Source of the DNA: Pseudonocardia parietis
Lineage (GTDB): Bacteria; Actinomycetota; Actinomycetes; Mycobacteriales; Pseudonocardiaceae
Direction of reading: 5' to 3'
DNA: 64,000 nucleotides
NCBI RefSeq assembly: GCF_017876315.1
Contig: NZ_JAGINU010000001.1
Span: 4,340,001-4,404,000 of the forward strand
Shown here: positions 9,911 to 18,818 of the stretch, in pieces
Position numbering within the stretch: position 1 is the first letter of the stretch
How the letters are laid out: every line of letters starts with the position of its first letter
Program-made: the position numbers and the translations under genes
The notes under the pieces: model-generated
What the model saw: the letters and a program-made list of their open reading frames with translations, nothing else
Told to the model about the DNA's origin: nothing
Databases searched by the model: none

Positions 9911-10453
9911 TCATCCCCGTGCTCGGTGTGTGACTCGTGGGTCCACCGCGAGCGTGACGACACCGTGCACACCGATATCGGCGTAGGACGCGATGTCGAC
10001 GAACCCGAACTCCCGGTACAGCCGGTCGGCGGCGGCCATGACCTGCGGCTCGGTCTGCAGCCGGAGCTCGTCGAATCCCAGGTCGGAGGCAGCGGCGATC
10101 GCCTCGGCGACCAGTGCGCGACCGACGCCGAGGCCGCGCGCCGACGGTGCGACATACATGCGCTTGAGCTCGCCGACCAGGCCGTGGAGCCGGTGCACGC
10201 CGACGATGCCCGCCGGTCGCCCCGCGGCTCGTGCGAGGAGCAGGGTCCCGTGCGGCGGGCGGTAGAAGTCGCGGAGGTCGTCGAACTCGGTGCCGGCGGT
10301 GGGCTGGGTCCGGAGGGGGTCGAAGTCGATCGCGTGCGTCAGCCAGTGCCGGTAGTCATCGAGCAGCGCGGCCGCGCAACGCCAGTCGGCGTCGCTGTCC
10401 GCCCGGGCGACGGTGACCGGCGCGCAGTGCCCGGTCATGAGCCTGCCGGTCAT
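9911..10453 (-). CDS. GNAT-family N-acetyltransferase
   Basis: A 180-residue GNAT-fold acetyltransferase. LKRMYVAPSARGLGVGRALVAEAI carries the acetyl-CoA pyrophosphate loop (R/Q-x-x-G-x-G/A type), and LQTEPQVMAAADRLYREFGF is the usual C-terminal helix-strand. The ATG has a GGAAGG site six bases upstream (the next in-frame ATG is five codons later). Its start lies within the end of the MFS gene, a 98-base overlap, so it is probably the third gene of the methyltransferase-MFS operon. The substrate is unknown. Confidence 0.82.
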   Translation of the reverse strand: MTGRLMTGHCAPVTVARADSDADWRCAAALLDDYRHWLTHAIDFDPLRTQPTAGTEFDDLRDFYRPPHGTLLLARAAGRPAGIVGVHRLHGLVGELKRMYVAPSARGLGVGRALVAEAIAAASDLGFDELRLQTEPQVMAAADRLYREFGFVDIASYADIGVHGVVTLAVDPRVTHRARG

Positions 10454-11714
10454 GGGAATCCTTCCGGGGTGCTGTGAGGAGGTTCGGACGCACCGTTGTC
10501 AGGACGGCGCACCCGGTGAGGCCGAGCCCGATCGCGACCCACACCCCGGCAGTGGGCGTGCCCGCGACGTCGACCGCGAGGCCCGCCGCGGCCGGACCGA
10601 GCAGGCCGCCTGCCGCGGCCGCGGTGTGCAGCACCCCCAGGCGCAGGCCGAGCCCGTCCGCCCCGTAGAGCTGCACCGCCACGGCCGGGGACAGACCGAC
10701 GTAGGCACCGTGTGCGATCCCGAACACCACCGCGAACACGGCGAGCAGCATCTGGTCGTCGCCGCCGAGCAGCCACAGCCCCAGGGCGGCCGCGAGCAGC
10801 GCCGCGGCCGACCGGTAGACCACCCACGCGCCGTACCGGGCGACGGCCGGGGCCGCCGCCAGCCGGCCGGCGAGGCTGGTCAGCCCGGACAGGGCCACCA
10901 GCCCCGCGCCGGTTGCCGGCCCGAGCCCGTACGCGGCGGCGAACGCGGGCAGGTGCACGAACGGGACGAACATGGCCGCGGTCAGTCCCACCGAGCCGAT
11001 GTAGAGCCTCCGGAACCCGCGCTCACGCAGCAGGTGGCGGGCCGCCGGGCGGCGCTCGTCCGGCGCTCCCCCGGTTCCCACGGGTGGTCCTGTCCGCACC
11101 GGCGGGACTCCCCGGCCGGGCGGGGTGAGGGCCGCGCAGACGAGCAGCACGAGTGCCGCGCCGGCCGCGAGCGCGAGCAGCGCCGGCCGCAGGCCGAACG
11201 TCGCGACCAGCGCCACCGAGGCCGGCGGAGCGAGGACCACGCCCGCGCCGCCGCCGGCGGTGGCCAGCACCAGCGCCGGCCCGCGGTGCCGCCCGAACGC
11301 GGTCCCGACCGCGGTGAGCAGCGGCACGAACAGGCACCCGGCCCCGCCACCGACGCCCAGCGCGAACCCCGCGCCCGCGGCCGCGAACGAGTCGGCGGAC
11401 GCCGTCACCAGCAGACCGGCCGGGACCAGGACCGCCCCGAGCAGCGCCAGCCGGCGGGGGCCGTGCCGCTCGGCGAGCGGTCCGGTGAGGACCCCGGTCG
11501 CGAGCATCACGCACAGCGTTGCGGAGAACATCAGCGACACCACCCCGGTGCTCACCGCGAACTCCCCGGCCAGTGGCCCGAGCAGCGTGCCCGTCCCGGT
11601 GGCGAGCCCGAGTGCGACGGTCGTCGCGGTCACGGTCACCACCAGCAGCAGGGCCGGCGAGCGATGCCGCGGCGGCGAGCCCGCCGGGTGGGCGGCGGTG
11701 GCGGTGGGGGTCAC
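10356..11714 (-). CDS. MFS transporter
   Basis: A 452-residue major facilitator with about 12 hydrophobic segments. The loop between helices 2 and 3 reads GPLAERHGPRRLAL, a good MFS motif A variant. The GTG start overlaps the methyltransferase stop by four bases, indicating a translationally coupled operon. Hydrophobicity ends near TVRPNLLTAP. The remaining hydrophilic 40 or so residues overlap the start of the GNAT gene in another frame, so the C-terminus may be longer than functionally needed or carry a recent frameshift. It is likely an exporter for a product of, or toxicant handled by, the adjacent methyltransferase. Confidence 0.82.
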   Translation of the reverse strand: MTPTATAAHPAGSPPRHRSPALLLVVTVTATTVALGLATGTGTLLGPLAGEFAVSTGVVSLMFSATLCVMLATGVLTGPLAERHGPRRLALLGAVLVPAGLLVTASADSFAAAGAGFALGVGGGAGCLFVPLLTAVGTAFGRHRGPALVLATAGGGAGVVLAPPASVALVATFGLRPALLALAAGAALVLLVCAALTPPGRGVPPVRTGPPVGTGGAPDERRPAARHLLRERGFRRLYIGSVGLTAAMFVPFVHLPAFAAAYGLGPATGAGLVALSGLTSLAGRLAAAPAVARYGAWVVYRSAAALLAAALGLWLLGGDDQMLLAVFAVVFGIAHGAYVGLSPAVAVQLYGADGLGLRLGVLHTAAAAGGLLGPAAAGLAVDVAGTPTAGVWVAIGLGLTGCAVLTTVRPNLLTAPRKDSHDRQAHDRALRAGHRRPGGQRRRLALRGRAAR

Positions 11715-12805
11715 GAGGCCTCGCCCGTCAGCCGGTAGAAGCGGAAGAAGTCGTCGGCGATGTCGAGCACCTCGACATCGCCGAACCCGGCACGCCGGGC
11801 GTAGTCGCGCAGCCGGTCCGCTCGCATGACCGTTCCGGTGGCTGCCGACGGTGGGTGCGCCATTCCGTCGGCGAGGCAGCACAGCAGGCTGTAGCCGTAC
11901 ATCAGCCGCTCGATCTCGTCGCCGGGTGCGGTGAACTCGTCGGCCACCCGCTCGTCCATCACGACCACGGTGCCGCTCGGCCCGGCCAGTGCACGCATCG
12001 ACGCCAGCACGGTCACCGGGTCGGGCAGGTCGTGCACGACCTCGAAGGCGAACACCACGTCGTAGGGTCCGGCCGTTGCCGCCGGGGTCGAATGATGGAA
12101 GCGGACCCGGTCGCCGACGCCGGCCTCCGCGGCGTTGCGGCGGGCCGCCTCGATCGACGGGGCGTCGAGGTCGTAGCCGTCCACGGTGGCGTACGGATAG
12201 GCCAGCGCGATGCCGATCGCCGACCAGCCGTGACCGCAGCCGACGTCGGCCGCGCGGGCGCCGGACCGCAGCGCGGCGTCGACGTCCGGGATCGCGGGCA
12301 GGTAGGACTCACCGAGCGCGCCGAGGAACATCGGCCGGTTGGCCGCCGCCTGCGCCTCGCGCAGGTCGGCGCCGTGCTGGGCCCAGCTCACGCCGCCGCC
12401 GGTGCGGTAGGCCTCGGCCAGCGCGTCGAGCTGCTTGCCCGCGGCGGCGATGAAGCGCGCCAGCGGCAGCACGTGGTTCGGGCTCAGCTCGTCGACGAGC
12501 ACCTCGGCGTGCCCGGGCGGCAACGTGTAACGGCGCCCCGCTGTGTCGGGCGCGTCGTCGCAGGTCAGCACGCCGGTGACGGCCTGCTGCTCCAGCCACT
12601 CCCGCGTGTAGCGCTCGGCAGTGCCGCAGCGCCGGGCCAGCTCGCTCGAGGTCAGTGCGTCGCCGCCGGCGAGCGCGCGGTACCACCCGAGCCGCCCGCC
12701 CAGGTAGGCGGCCTGCACGTCGATCGTGGCCAGGACGGCGGTGAACAGTCGTTCGGCGAAGGCAGCGGTGGTGTGGGTCGAGGGGGTCTCGATCGTGCTG
12801 GTCAT
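11711..12805 (-). CDS. SAM-dependent methyltransferase with N-terminal winged helix
   Basis: A 364-residue methyltransferase. An N-terminal winged-helix-like region (about residues 30-110, LTSSELARRCGTAERYTREWLEQQ) precedes a class I Rossmann domain with the SAM-binding ADVGCGHGWSAIGIA motif and an acidic ligand in VDGYDLDAPSI. The layout is that of the mycobacterial Rv2258c-like family. The gene leads the minus-strand operon with the MFS and GNAT genes and is preceded by a SARP-like promoter. The methyl acceptor is unknown. A role in modifying a small toxic compound that is then exported would fit the neighbours, but this is inference. Confidence 0.85.
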   Translation of the reverse strand: MTSTIETPSTHTTAAFAERLFTAVLATIDVQAAYLGGRLGWYRALAGGDALTSSELARRCGTAERYTREWLEQQAVTGVLTCDDAPDTAGRRYTLPPGHAEVLVDELSPNHVLPLARFIAAAGKQLDALAEAYRTGGGVSWAQHGADLREAQAAANRPMFLGALGESYLPAIPDVDAALRSGARAADVGCGHGWSAIGIALAYPYATVDGYDLDAPSIEAARRNAAEAGVGDRVRFHHSTPAATAGPYDVVFAFEVVHDLPDPVTVLASMRALAGPSGTVVVMDERVADEFTAPGDEIERLMYGYSLLCCLADGMAHPPSAATGTVMRADRLRDYARRAGFGDVEVLDIADDFFRFYRLTGEAS

Positions 12806-12885
12806 CGGGGGCTCCTCGGGTGCGTGGGGGTGTCGCCACCGGGTGTGACCCAGGACGGGGACGACGCCGGTCGTCCTGGTGCGCG

Positions 12886-12928
12886 ACGCTAGGCAGCCCG
12901 AATGTCACATCGCTGTCGCAGCGCTGTC
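12886..12928 (-). promoter_or_regulatory. SARP-type promoter of methyltransferase operon
   Basis: Read on the plus strand, three heptamers GAATGTC (12900-12906), CGCTGTC (12911-12917) and CGCTGTC (12922-12928) lie exactly 11 bases apart. On the minus strand the proximal repeat is followed, after 8 bases, by TAGCGT (complement of 12886-12891), a plausible -10. This is the textbook arrangement of SARP-activated promoters. It points toward the methyltransferase start at 12805, and a SARP-type regulator gene lies less than 1 kb away. Confidence 0.65.
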
Positions 12929-13040
12929 GCCCACGCGCGCCGGCAGCGGTCAGCGGACCGCCGGTCACCCGTCAGCCGTTCTCGGCACGTTCCTCGTGGA
13001 CACCCGCCCCGGGTGCCGCAACCGACCCGAGGAGCACGTC

Positions 13041-13676
13041 ATGACCACCACCCGGATGCTGCCCCAGCTCGCCCGCAAGGCCGGCAAGAGCGACCGCGGC
13101 AGGGTCGTCGCGGCGCTGACGGAGGCGTTCTACGACGACCCGGTCTTCTGCTGGGCCTCGCCGGACGACGAGCGGCGGCGGCGCGCCCTGCCCGCCTTCT
13201 TCGCCCTGGCGGTGGAGGCGTTCGCCGAGCACGACGAGACGTGGTGCACCCGCGACGGTGTCACCGGTGCCGCGATCTGGGCGCCGGCCGGTGTCGAACC
13301 GATGACCGAGGCCGACGGCGAGCAGTTCGCGGGCCTCTGCGCCGAGCTGGCCGGCCCGGACGCCGACCGCTGGGTGGAGCTGATCACGCTGCTCGACGAC
13401 AACCACCCGCACCACACCGACCACCACTACCTGTGGTTGCTCGGCGTCCGGCCCTCCCGGCAGGGGCGTGGCCACGGCAGAGCGCTGCTGCACGCGGTGC
13501 TCGACGACGCCGATCGCACAGGTACCCCCGTCTACCTGGAAGCGACCGCCGAGGACAACGTCCGTCTCTACGAACGCCACGGCTTCCGCGTGACCGGCGA
13601 GCTGGCGGCGGTCGGAGGCCCGTCGCTGTGGGCGATGTGGCGCGAGCCGCGGAGCGCAGCCGTGCACCGTGGGTGA
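13041..13676 (+). CDS. GNAT-family N-acetyltransferase
   Basis: A 211-residue GNAT protein. The acetyl-CoA loop is LGVRPSRQGRGHGRALL (about residues 135-150), followed by PVYLEATAEDNVRLYERHGF. The ATG follows GAGGAG at a suitable distance. It is divergent from the methyltransferase operon and 65 bases upstream of the SARP-type regulator on the same strand, with which it may be co-transcribed. It resembles a group of acetyltransferases that often accompany resistance or modification clusters. The substrate is unknown. Confidence 0.82.
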   Translation: MTTTRMLPQLARKAGKSDRGRVVAALTEAFYDDPVFCWASPDDERRRRALPAFFALAVEAFAEHDETWCTRDGVTGAAIWAPAGVEPMTEADGEQFAGLCAELAGPDADRWVELITLLDDNHPHHTDHHYLWLLGVRPSRQGRGHGRALLHAVLDDADRTGTPVYLEATAEDNVRLYERHGFRVTGELAAVGGPSLWAMWREPRSAAVHRG

Positions 13677-13741
13677 GCTTCCACGCGCACCGAAGCGGCA
13701 GAGCGCTGTCGAGGCCGCCACCGGGCTGTCATGATGCTGCG

Positions 13742-16615
13742 ATGCCTGCGGTGGGCGTGCTCGGGCCACTGCTCGTCGAGGGCCCGGCCGGACCGGTGCC
13801 CATCGGCGCGTCCCGGCAGCGGCGGCTGCTCGTCGCACTGTCCGCGCACCCCGGGCAGGTGGTCAGCGCCGACCTGCTCGGCGAGCTGGTGTGGGACCGC
13901 GGCCCGGGCGCCCCCGGCGCAGGCGCGCTGCACACGACGGTCTCGCGGCTGCGCCGCCTGCTCCCGCCCGGACCGCGGATCGTCACCGCGGCCGACGGCT
14001 ACCAGCTGGTGGCCGACCGGTCCGCGATCGATGTCACGGCGTTCGCCGACGAGCTCGACGCGGCCGGGACGGACCCGGACCGCTACGCCCGCGCATTGGC
14101 GCTGTGGCGCGGACGGCCCTTCGCCGAGCTCGACCATCCGGCGCTGCACCCGGAGGTGGCCCGGCTGGTGGGTCTGCGGGCGTGGGCCGCCGAGCGGCAC
14201 GGGGCAACGCTGCTCGGCGTGGGACGGGCGGGCGAGGCGGTGGCGGCGCTGGAGGCGCTGGTCGTCGCGGAGCCGCTGCGCGAAGCGGCGGTGGCCCTGC
14301 TGATGCGTGCGCTGGTCGGGGCCGGGCGGCAGGGCGACGCGCTGGCCGCGTTCGCCCGGTTGCGCACCGGGCTCGCCGACGAGCTCGGGCTGGACCCCTC
14401 GTCCGAGCTGCGGGCGCTGGAACAGCAGGTGCTGCGCCAGGAGATCCCACCGACGACGGTCCCGACGGTGTCGCGGTCACCGACGCGGGGTGCGGTGCCA
14501 CGGTTGCCGGTGAGCTCGTTCGTCGGCCGCGATGCCGACGTCGCGGCCGTCGTGGATCTGCTCGGGCGACGGCGCGTCGTGACCGTCTGCGGGCCGGGCG
14601 GGGTGGGCAAGACGCGACTCGCACTGCACATCGCCGCGCGGGTCGCGGACCGGTACGACGACGGCGTGCTGGTCGTGGAGCTGGGTGGTGGCGGACCCGA
14701 TGACGTCGGTCCCGCGGTGGCGGCCGCGCTGCGCCTCGCCGCGGGCGAGGGCGCGCTCACCGAGCGGATCGTGGACGTGCTCGCGGTCCGCCGGCAGTTG
14801 CTGCTGCTCGACAACTGCGAGCACGTCGCCGAGGAGGCCGCAGTGTTGGTCGAGGGCGTCGCCCAGGGCGCACCGGCGGTCGACGTGCTGCTCACCAGCC
14901 GCGAGCCGCTGCGGGTGGACGGCGAGCAGGTGGTCACGATCGCGCCGCTCGCACCGGACGCCGCGGTGGCTCTGCTCACCGACCGCCTCGCTGCCGCGGG
15001 GGAACTGGCACCGGACGCGGAACTGCTCCCCGAGCTGTGCCGGCGGCTCGACGGCCTCCCCCTCGCACTGGAGCTCGCCGCCGGCCGGGGCGCGACGCTG
15101 GGCCTGCCCAGCCTGATCAACGCCCTCGACGAGGACGGAGCGATCGAGGTCCTGCGCGGTGGACGCCGGACGGCGGCGCCCCGGCACCGCTCGCTCGCCG
15201 ACGTCGTCGCGTGGTCGCACGGCCTGCTCGACGACGCACAGCGGGCCCTGTTCGAGCAGCTCGCCGTGTTCGCGGGCCCGGTCGAGCGCGCCGCCGTGGC
15301 GGCCGTGTGCGACGAGGCCGGTGCCCTGCCCGACCTGGTGCAGCGGTCCCTGGTGGTGCGCCGGCCCGGCCGGCCCGACCGCTTCGGGATGCTCGACACG
15401 CTGCGCGCGTTCGGGCGCGCGAAACTCGCCCGCGACCCGCGCGCCGCGGCCCTGCGCGAACGGCACGCCGCGTGGGCGGTGGGGCTCGCGGACGAGATCG
15501 GCGCAGACCGCTGCGGGCCGGGCGAGCCCGCAGCCGTCCGCCGGTTCGACGCCCACCTGCCCGACCTGCGCCGGGCGCACGGCCGGCTGTGCGCACACGG
15601 CCCGGTTGACGACCTGCTGCGACTGTCGATGCTGTTCGGCGAGCTGGCCTACGTGCGCGGCCGGGTCGATCTGATCCGCCCCGTGGAAGACGCGCTCGCC
15701 GCAACCCGCGGCGGCACACCCGCAGAGGCGCCCCGCGCGGCACACCCACTCGTGCCGCGGCTGTTGGGGCTGCTGGCGACATCGAGCTGGCAACGCGGTG
15801 ACCTCGACACCGCCGAAGCCCGCGCCCGGCACGCCGTCGCCGTCGCGGAGGTCTCGGGCCACCCCACCGCGGGAATGGCCTTCGGGGCGTTGGCAGCCGT
15901 AGCGAGCTTCCGCGGGGACCTGACCGCGTCGCGGCAACACTGCCGGCGAGCCCGCGAGCTGGCACGGGAGGCCGGCGACGTCGAGGTGGAGACCCGGGTG
16001 CTGGTCCATCTCGCGATCGTGGAGGCCTACGCCGGCGACCGTGTGGCCGCGGACCGGGCCGAGGCCGAGCTCGCAGCGCTGGCACCGGCGCTCGGGTCCC
16101 GCACCAGCCGGGCCTGGCATGCTTACACCCGCGGCGAGATCCGGGCCGAGCGTGGCGACCCGGACGCGGCGCGCCACCTCGCCGCCGCCGTCCGGGCGGC
16201 CGAGGAGGCCGACTCCGGCTTCGTGGCCGGGATCGCCCGGCACACCCTGCTCACCTCGGCCGCGCGACACGGCGACCCGGCCGGGGCACTGCCCGCATTC
16301 GGCCCGCTGCTCGACCACTGGCACGGCTTCGACGCCTGGGCCCAGCTGTGGATGGCGATCCGGGCTCTCGTCGAGACGCTGTCGCGCCAGCAGCGACACC
16401 GCGACGCCGCCGTCCTGCTCGGGGCGATGTCCGCGAGTCACCGCGCCGGCACCGTGTTCGGTACCGACTCGGCGCGGCTCGATGCCGTGCGCGACGCCGC
16501 CCGGCTCACGCTCGGCCCGGAGCTGGAGACGGCCGAGCGCGAAGGCGCAGCCCTCGGCGACCAGGGCGCACTCGCGTTCGCCCGCCGCCTCACACGCTCG
16601 ACACGGTCCCGTTGA
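13742..16615 (+). CDS. SARP/BTAD-NB-ARC-TPR transcriptional regulator
   Basis: A 957-residue AfsR-like regulator. An OmpR-type winged helix fills residues 1-90 (SADLLGELVWDRG, TTVSRLRRLL). A bacterial transcriptional activation domain follows to about 240. The NB-ARC ATPase has a P-loop GPGGVGKT near residue 285, a Walker B-like LLLLDNCEH near 355 and TSREPLR as sensor. A helical TPR-like region fills 550-957. Such proteins bind direct heptamer repeats at 11-base spacing, and exactly such repeats lie at 12900-12928 upstream of the methyltransferase-MFS-GNAT operon, its probable target. The NB-ARC module suggests ATP-dependent control by a signal. Confidence 0.88.
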   Translation: MPAVGVLGPLLVEGPAGPVPIGASRQRRLLVALSAHPGQVVSADLLGELVWDRGPGAPGAGALHTTVSRLRRLLPPGPRIVTAADGYQLVADRSAIDVTAFADELDAAGTDPDRYARALALWRGRPFAELDHPALHPEVARLVGLRAWAAERHGATLLGVGRAGEAVAALEALVVAEPLREAAVALLMRALVGAGRQGDALAAFARLRTGLADELGLDPSSELRALEQQVLRQEIPPTTVPTVSRSPTRGAVPRLPVSSFVGRDADVAAVVDLLGRRRVVTVCGPGGVGKTRLALHIAARVADRYDDGVLVVELGGGGPDDVGPAVAAALRLAAGEGALTERIVDVLAVRRQLLLLDNCEHVAEEAAVLVEGVAQGAPAVDVLLTSREPLRVDGEQVVTIAPLAPDAAVALLTDRLAAAGELAPDAELLPELCRRLDGLPLALELAAGRGATLGLPSLINALDEDGAIEVLRGGRRTAAPRHRSLADVVAWSHGLLDDAQRALFEQLAVFAGPVERAAVAAVCDEAGALPDLVQRSLVVRRPGRPDRFGMLDTLRAFGRAKLARDPRAAALRERHAAWAVGLADEIGADRCGPGEPAAVRRFDAHLPDLRRAHGRLCAHGPVDDLLRLSMLFGELAYVRGRVDLIRPVEDALAATRGGTPAEAPRAAHPLVPRLLGLLATSSWQRGDLDTAEARARHAVAVAEVSGHPTAGMAFGALAAVASFRGDLTASRQHCRRARELAREAGDVEVETRVLVHLAIVEAYAGDRVAADRAEAELAALAPALGSRTSRAWHAYTRGEIRAERGDPDAARHLAAAVRAAEEADSGFVAGIARHTLLTSAARHGDPAGALPAFGPLLDHWHGFDAWAQLWMAIRALVETLSRQQRHRDAAVLLGAMSASHRAGTVFGTDSARLDAVRDAARLTLGPELETAEREGAALGDQGALAFARRLTRSTRSR

Positions 16616-16693
16616 GGTCCCCGACTGCCCTTGTGCCGTCGTCCATCGTGAACTGAACTGCACCGGACACTGTCACGCAGCGGGAAGGCCTTC

Positions 16694-17842
16694 ATGACCG
16701 CCACGGACGCGGACGTCGCTGTCGTCGGGCTCGGCTCGATGGGCTCGATGGCCGCCTGGCAGCTCGCGCGGGCCGGCGCCGACGTCATCGGTTTCGAGCA
16801 GTTCGGGATCGCGCACGACCGCGGCGCCGCCGGCGGCGAGTCGCGCCTGTTCCGGATGGCCTATCACGAAGGCCCCGAGTACGTGCCACTGCTGCGGCGG
16901 GCACGGGAGCTGTGGCTCGACCTCGCGGCGGCGAGCGGCCGGCCACTGTTCAGCCCGACCGGGTGCCTGTCCATCGGACGGCCCGAACTCGCGCCGATGG
17001 CCAACGTGCGCGCCTCGGTCACCGAGCACCAGCTCGCCCACGAGATCCTCGATCCGGACGAGCTCGCCGCGCGGTACCCACAGCACTCCCCCGCCGAGGG
17101 CGAGATCGGGATCCTGGACACCGACGGCGGCATGGTGCGCCCGGAGCTCGCCGTGCTCAGTGCCGCACGGCAGGCCCGGAGCCTCGGCGCCCGTCTGCAC
17201 GAACACACCGCCGTCCGCGCGATCGAGCCATCCGGTGACCATGTCGAGGTGGTCACCGAATCGCAGGTGTTCACCGCGCGCACGGTCGTGGTCACGACGG
17301 GACCATGGACGGGGGAACTCGTGAAATCCGTGGTCGACCACGTCACCGTCAAACCGATCGTGCTGACCTGGTTCGCCCCCGACGACGTCACGGCGTATGC
17401 CCCCGACCGGTTCCCGGCCTTCATCCGGGACACCGACGGGATCCACGTGTACGGGAGCCCGGTGATGGACGGGGTGTCGGTGAAGTTCGGGGTCGCCGAC
17501 GTCTGGGACCCGATCGACGGCGCCCGTGACCTGACCCGCGACCTCGACGCGACGGCGCTGCGCCCGGTCACCGACGCTGCCCGCCGGTTCCTGCCCGGAC
17601 TGCACCCCGACCCGATCCGCTACGACGTCTACATGGACGGCTACACCACCGACCGCACCCCGCTGATCGGTGCGCTGCCGGGCGCATCATCGGTGATCCT
17701 GCTGAGCGGGTTCTCCGGCCACGGGTTCAAGATGGCGCCGGTGTTCGGGCAGATCGCCGCGGAGCTCGCCCTAGACGGTGGAAGCGGGTTCGACCTCGCC
17801 CGCATGGCTCCCGACCGCTTCGCCCTCGGAACCGGGGCATGA
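16694..17842 (+). CDS. FAD-dependent amine oxidase (SolA/DadA-like)
   Basis: A 382-residue FAD oxidoreductase of the D-amino-acid oxidase/sarcosine oxidase superfamily, probably oxidising an N-methylated or secondary amine. The N-terminal dinucleotide fold VVGLGSMGSMAAW and FEQFGIAHDRGAAGGESR are typical of monomeric sarcosine and N-methyltryptophan oxidases, as is the end segment LLSGFSGHGFKMAPVFGQIAAEL. In those enzymes a Cys before the Y-T-x-x-P-D segment holds FAD covalently. Here the matching stretch reads YMDGYTTDRTPLIG without a Cys, so FAD is probably bound non-covalently. The gene stands alone after the SARP regulator. Confidence 0.82.
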   Translation: MTATDADVAVVGLGSMGSMAAWQLARAGADVIGFEQFGIAHDRGAAGGESRLFRMAYHEGPEYVPLLRRARELWLDLAAASGRPLFSPTGCLSIGRPELAPMANVRASVTEHQLAHEILDPDELAARYPQHSPAEGEIGILDTDGGMVRPELAVLSAARQARSLGARLHEHTAVRAIEPSGDHVEVVTESQVFTARTVVVTTGPWTGELVKSVVDHVTVKPIVLTWFAPDDVTAYAPDRFPAFIRDTDGIHVYGSPVMDGVSVKFGVADVWDPIDGARDLTRDLDATALRPVTDAARRFLPGLHPDPIRYDVYMDGYTTDRTPLIGALPGASSVILLSGFSGHGFKMAPVFGQIAAELALDGGSGFDLARMAPDRFALGTGA

Positions 17843-17957
17843 GCGGCGTGCGCGTAGGGACGGCCCCGGTGCCGCACGAGTTCCGAGGTCACGCCCGAGG
17901 ACCGGACCCGTGCCCGACCGCGAAGTCCGTGCCGTGCCGCGAAGTTCGCGCCGGACC

Positions 17958-18818
17958 GTGACGTCGGTGGACGCTTGGACGTGGGACCTGACCCTGTTCG
18001 CGGGCACGGCCGAGCACTACGAGCGAGGGCGCCTGCCCTACGCGCCCGGCCTCGACGAGGTGATCGCCCGACTCCACCCCGGTCACGTCGGCAGCGGCCG
18101 GCTACTCGATGTCGGCTGCGGCCCGGGAACGTTGACGTTCCTTCTCCGGCACCTGTTCGCCGAGGTGGTCGGGCTCGACCCGGACCCCGGGATGATCCAC
18201 GAGGCACGCCGCCAGGCCACCGAGGCCGGGGTCACCGGCGTCGAGTTCGTTCAGGCACGGGCGGAGGACCTCCCCCTCGGCCTCGGAACCTTCACCGTCG
18301 CCGCCTTCGGCCAGTCCTTCCACTGGATGGACCGTCACCGGGTGGCCAACGCGGTGTACGGCATGCTCCCGGCAGGCGGACTGTTCATCCAGGTCAGCGA
18401 TCGCAAGGACGCTCCACCGCCGGACACGTCCGGCCGGGCCGACCCGGTTCCTCCGTACGACCGCATCAACGAGCTCGTCCGCGCCCATCTGGGTCCGGTG
18501 CGACGCGCCGGACGCGGGGTATTGCCGAACGGCACGCCCGACGGTGAGGCCGCTGTGATGGCACAGACCGGTTTCGAGGAGTCTGAACGCATCGTCATCC
18601 CGGCCGGCCAGATCGTCCTGCGGACCCCGGACGACGTCGTCTCCTGGGTTCACTCCCGATCGGACTCGGCTCCCGCGCTGTTCGGCAAGGATCTCGACAC
18701 GTTCGACGGGGAGCTGCGGGCCCTGCTCCACGACGCCGCGCCCGACGGCCGGTTCGCCGAACCCCTCCCGGACAGCGAGATCATCCTCTGGCGCCGGTCA
18801 CCGGACCCTTCATCGTGA
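17958..18818 (+). CDS. Class I SAM-dependent methyltransferase
   Basis: A 286-residue methyltransferase with motif I LLDVGCGPGTLTFL at about residues 50-63, then VVGLDPDPGMIHEA and VEFVQARAEDLPL, as in the UbiE/methyltransferase-11 family. The GTG start chosen (VTSVDAW) gives a normal N-terminus; an open frame continues upstream, but its content is low-complexity. It ends nine bases inside the convergent XRE regulator gene. No partner enzyme identifies the substrate. Confidence 0.8.
   Translation: MTSVDAWTWDLTLFAGTAEHYERGRLPYAPGLDEVIARLHPGHVGSGRLLDVGCGPGTLTFLLRHLFAEVVGLDPDPGMIHEARRQATEAGVTGVEFVQARAEDLPLGLGTFTVAAFGQSFHWMDRHRVANAVYGMLPAGGLFIQVSDRKDAPPPDTSGRADPVPPYDRINELVRAHLGPVRRAGRGVLPNGTPDGEAAVMAQTGFEESERIVIPAGQIVLRTPDDVVSWVHSRSDSAPALFGKDLDTFDGELRALLHDAAPDGRFAEPLPDSEIILWRRSPDPSS

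Noticed and set aside
13704..13730. CGCTGTC and GGCTGTC before the SARP-type regulator gene as an autoregulatory site
   Set aside because: The spacing is 20 bases, not 11 or 22, so it does not fit the SARP repeat rule.
14477..16663. 728-codon minus-strand frame opposite the SARP-type regulator
   Set aside because: The sense strand encodes a complete multi-domain regulator with P-loop and TPR region; the antisense frame shows no motif.
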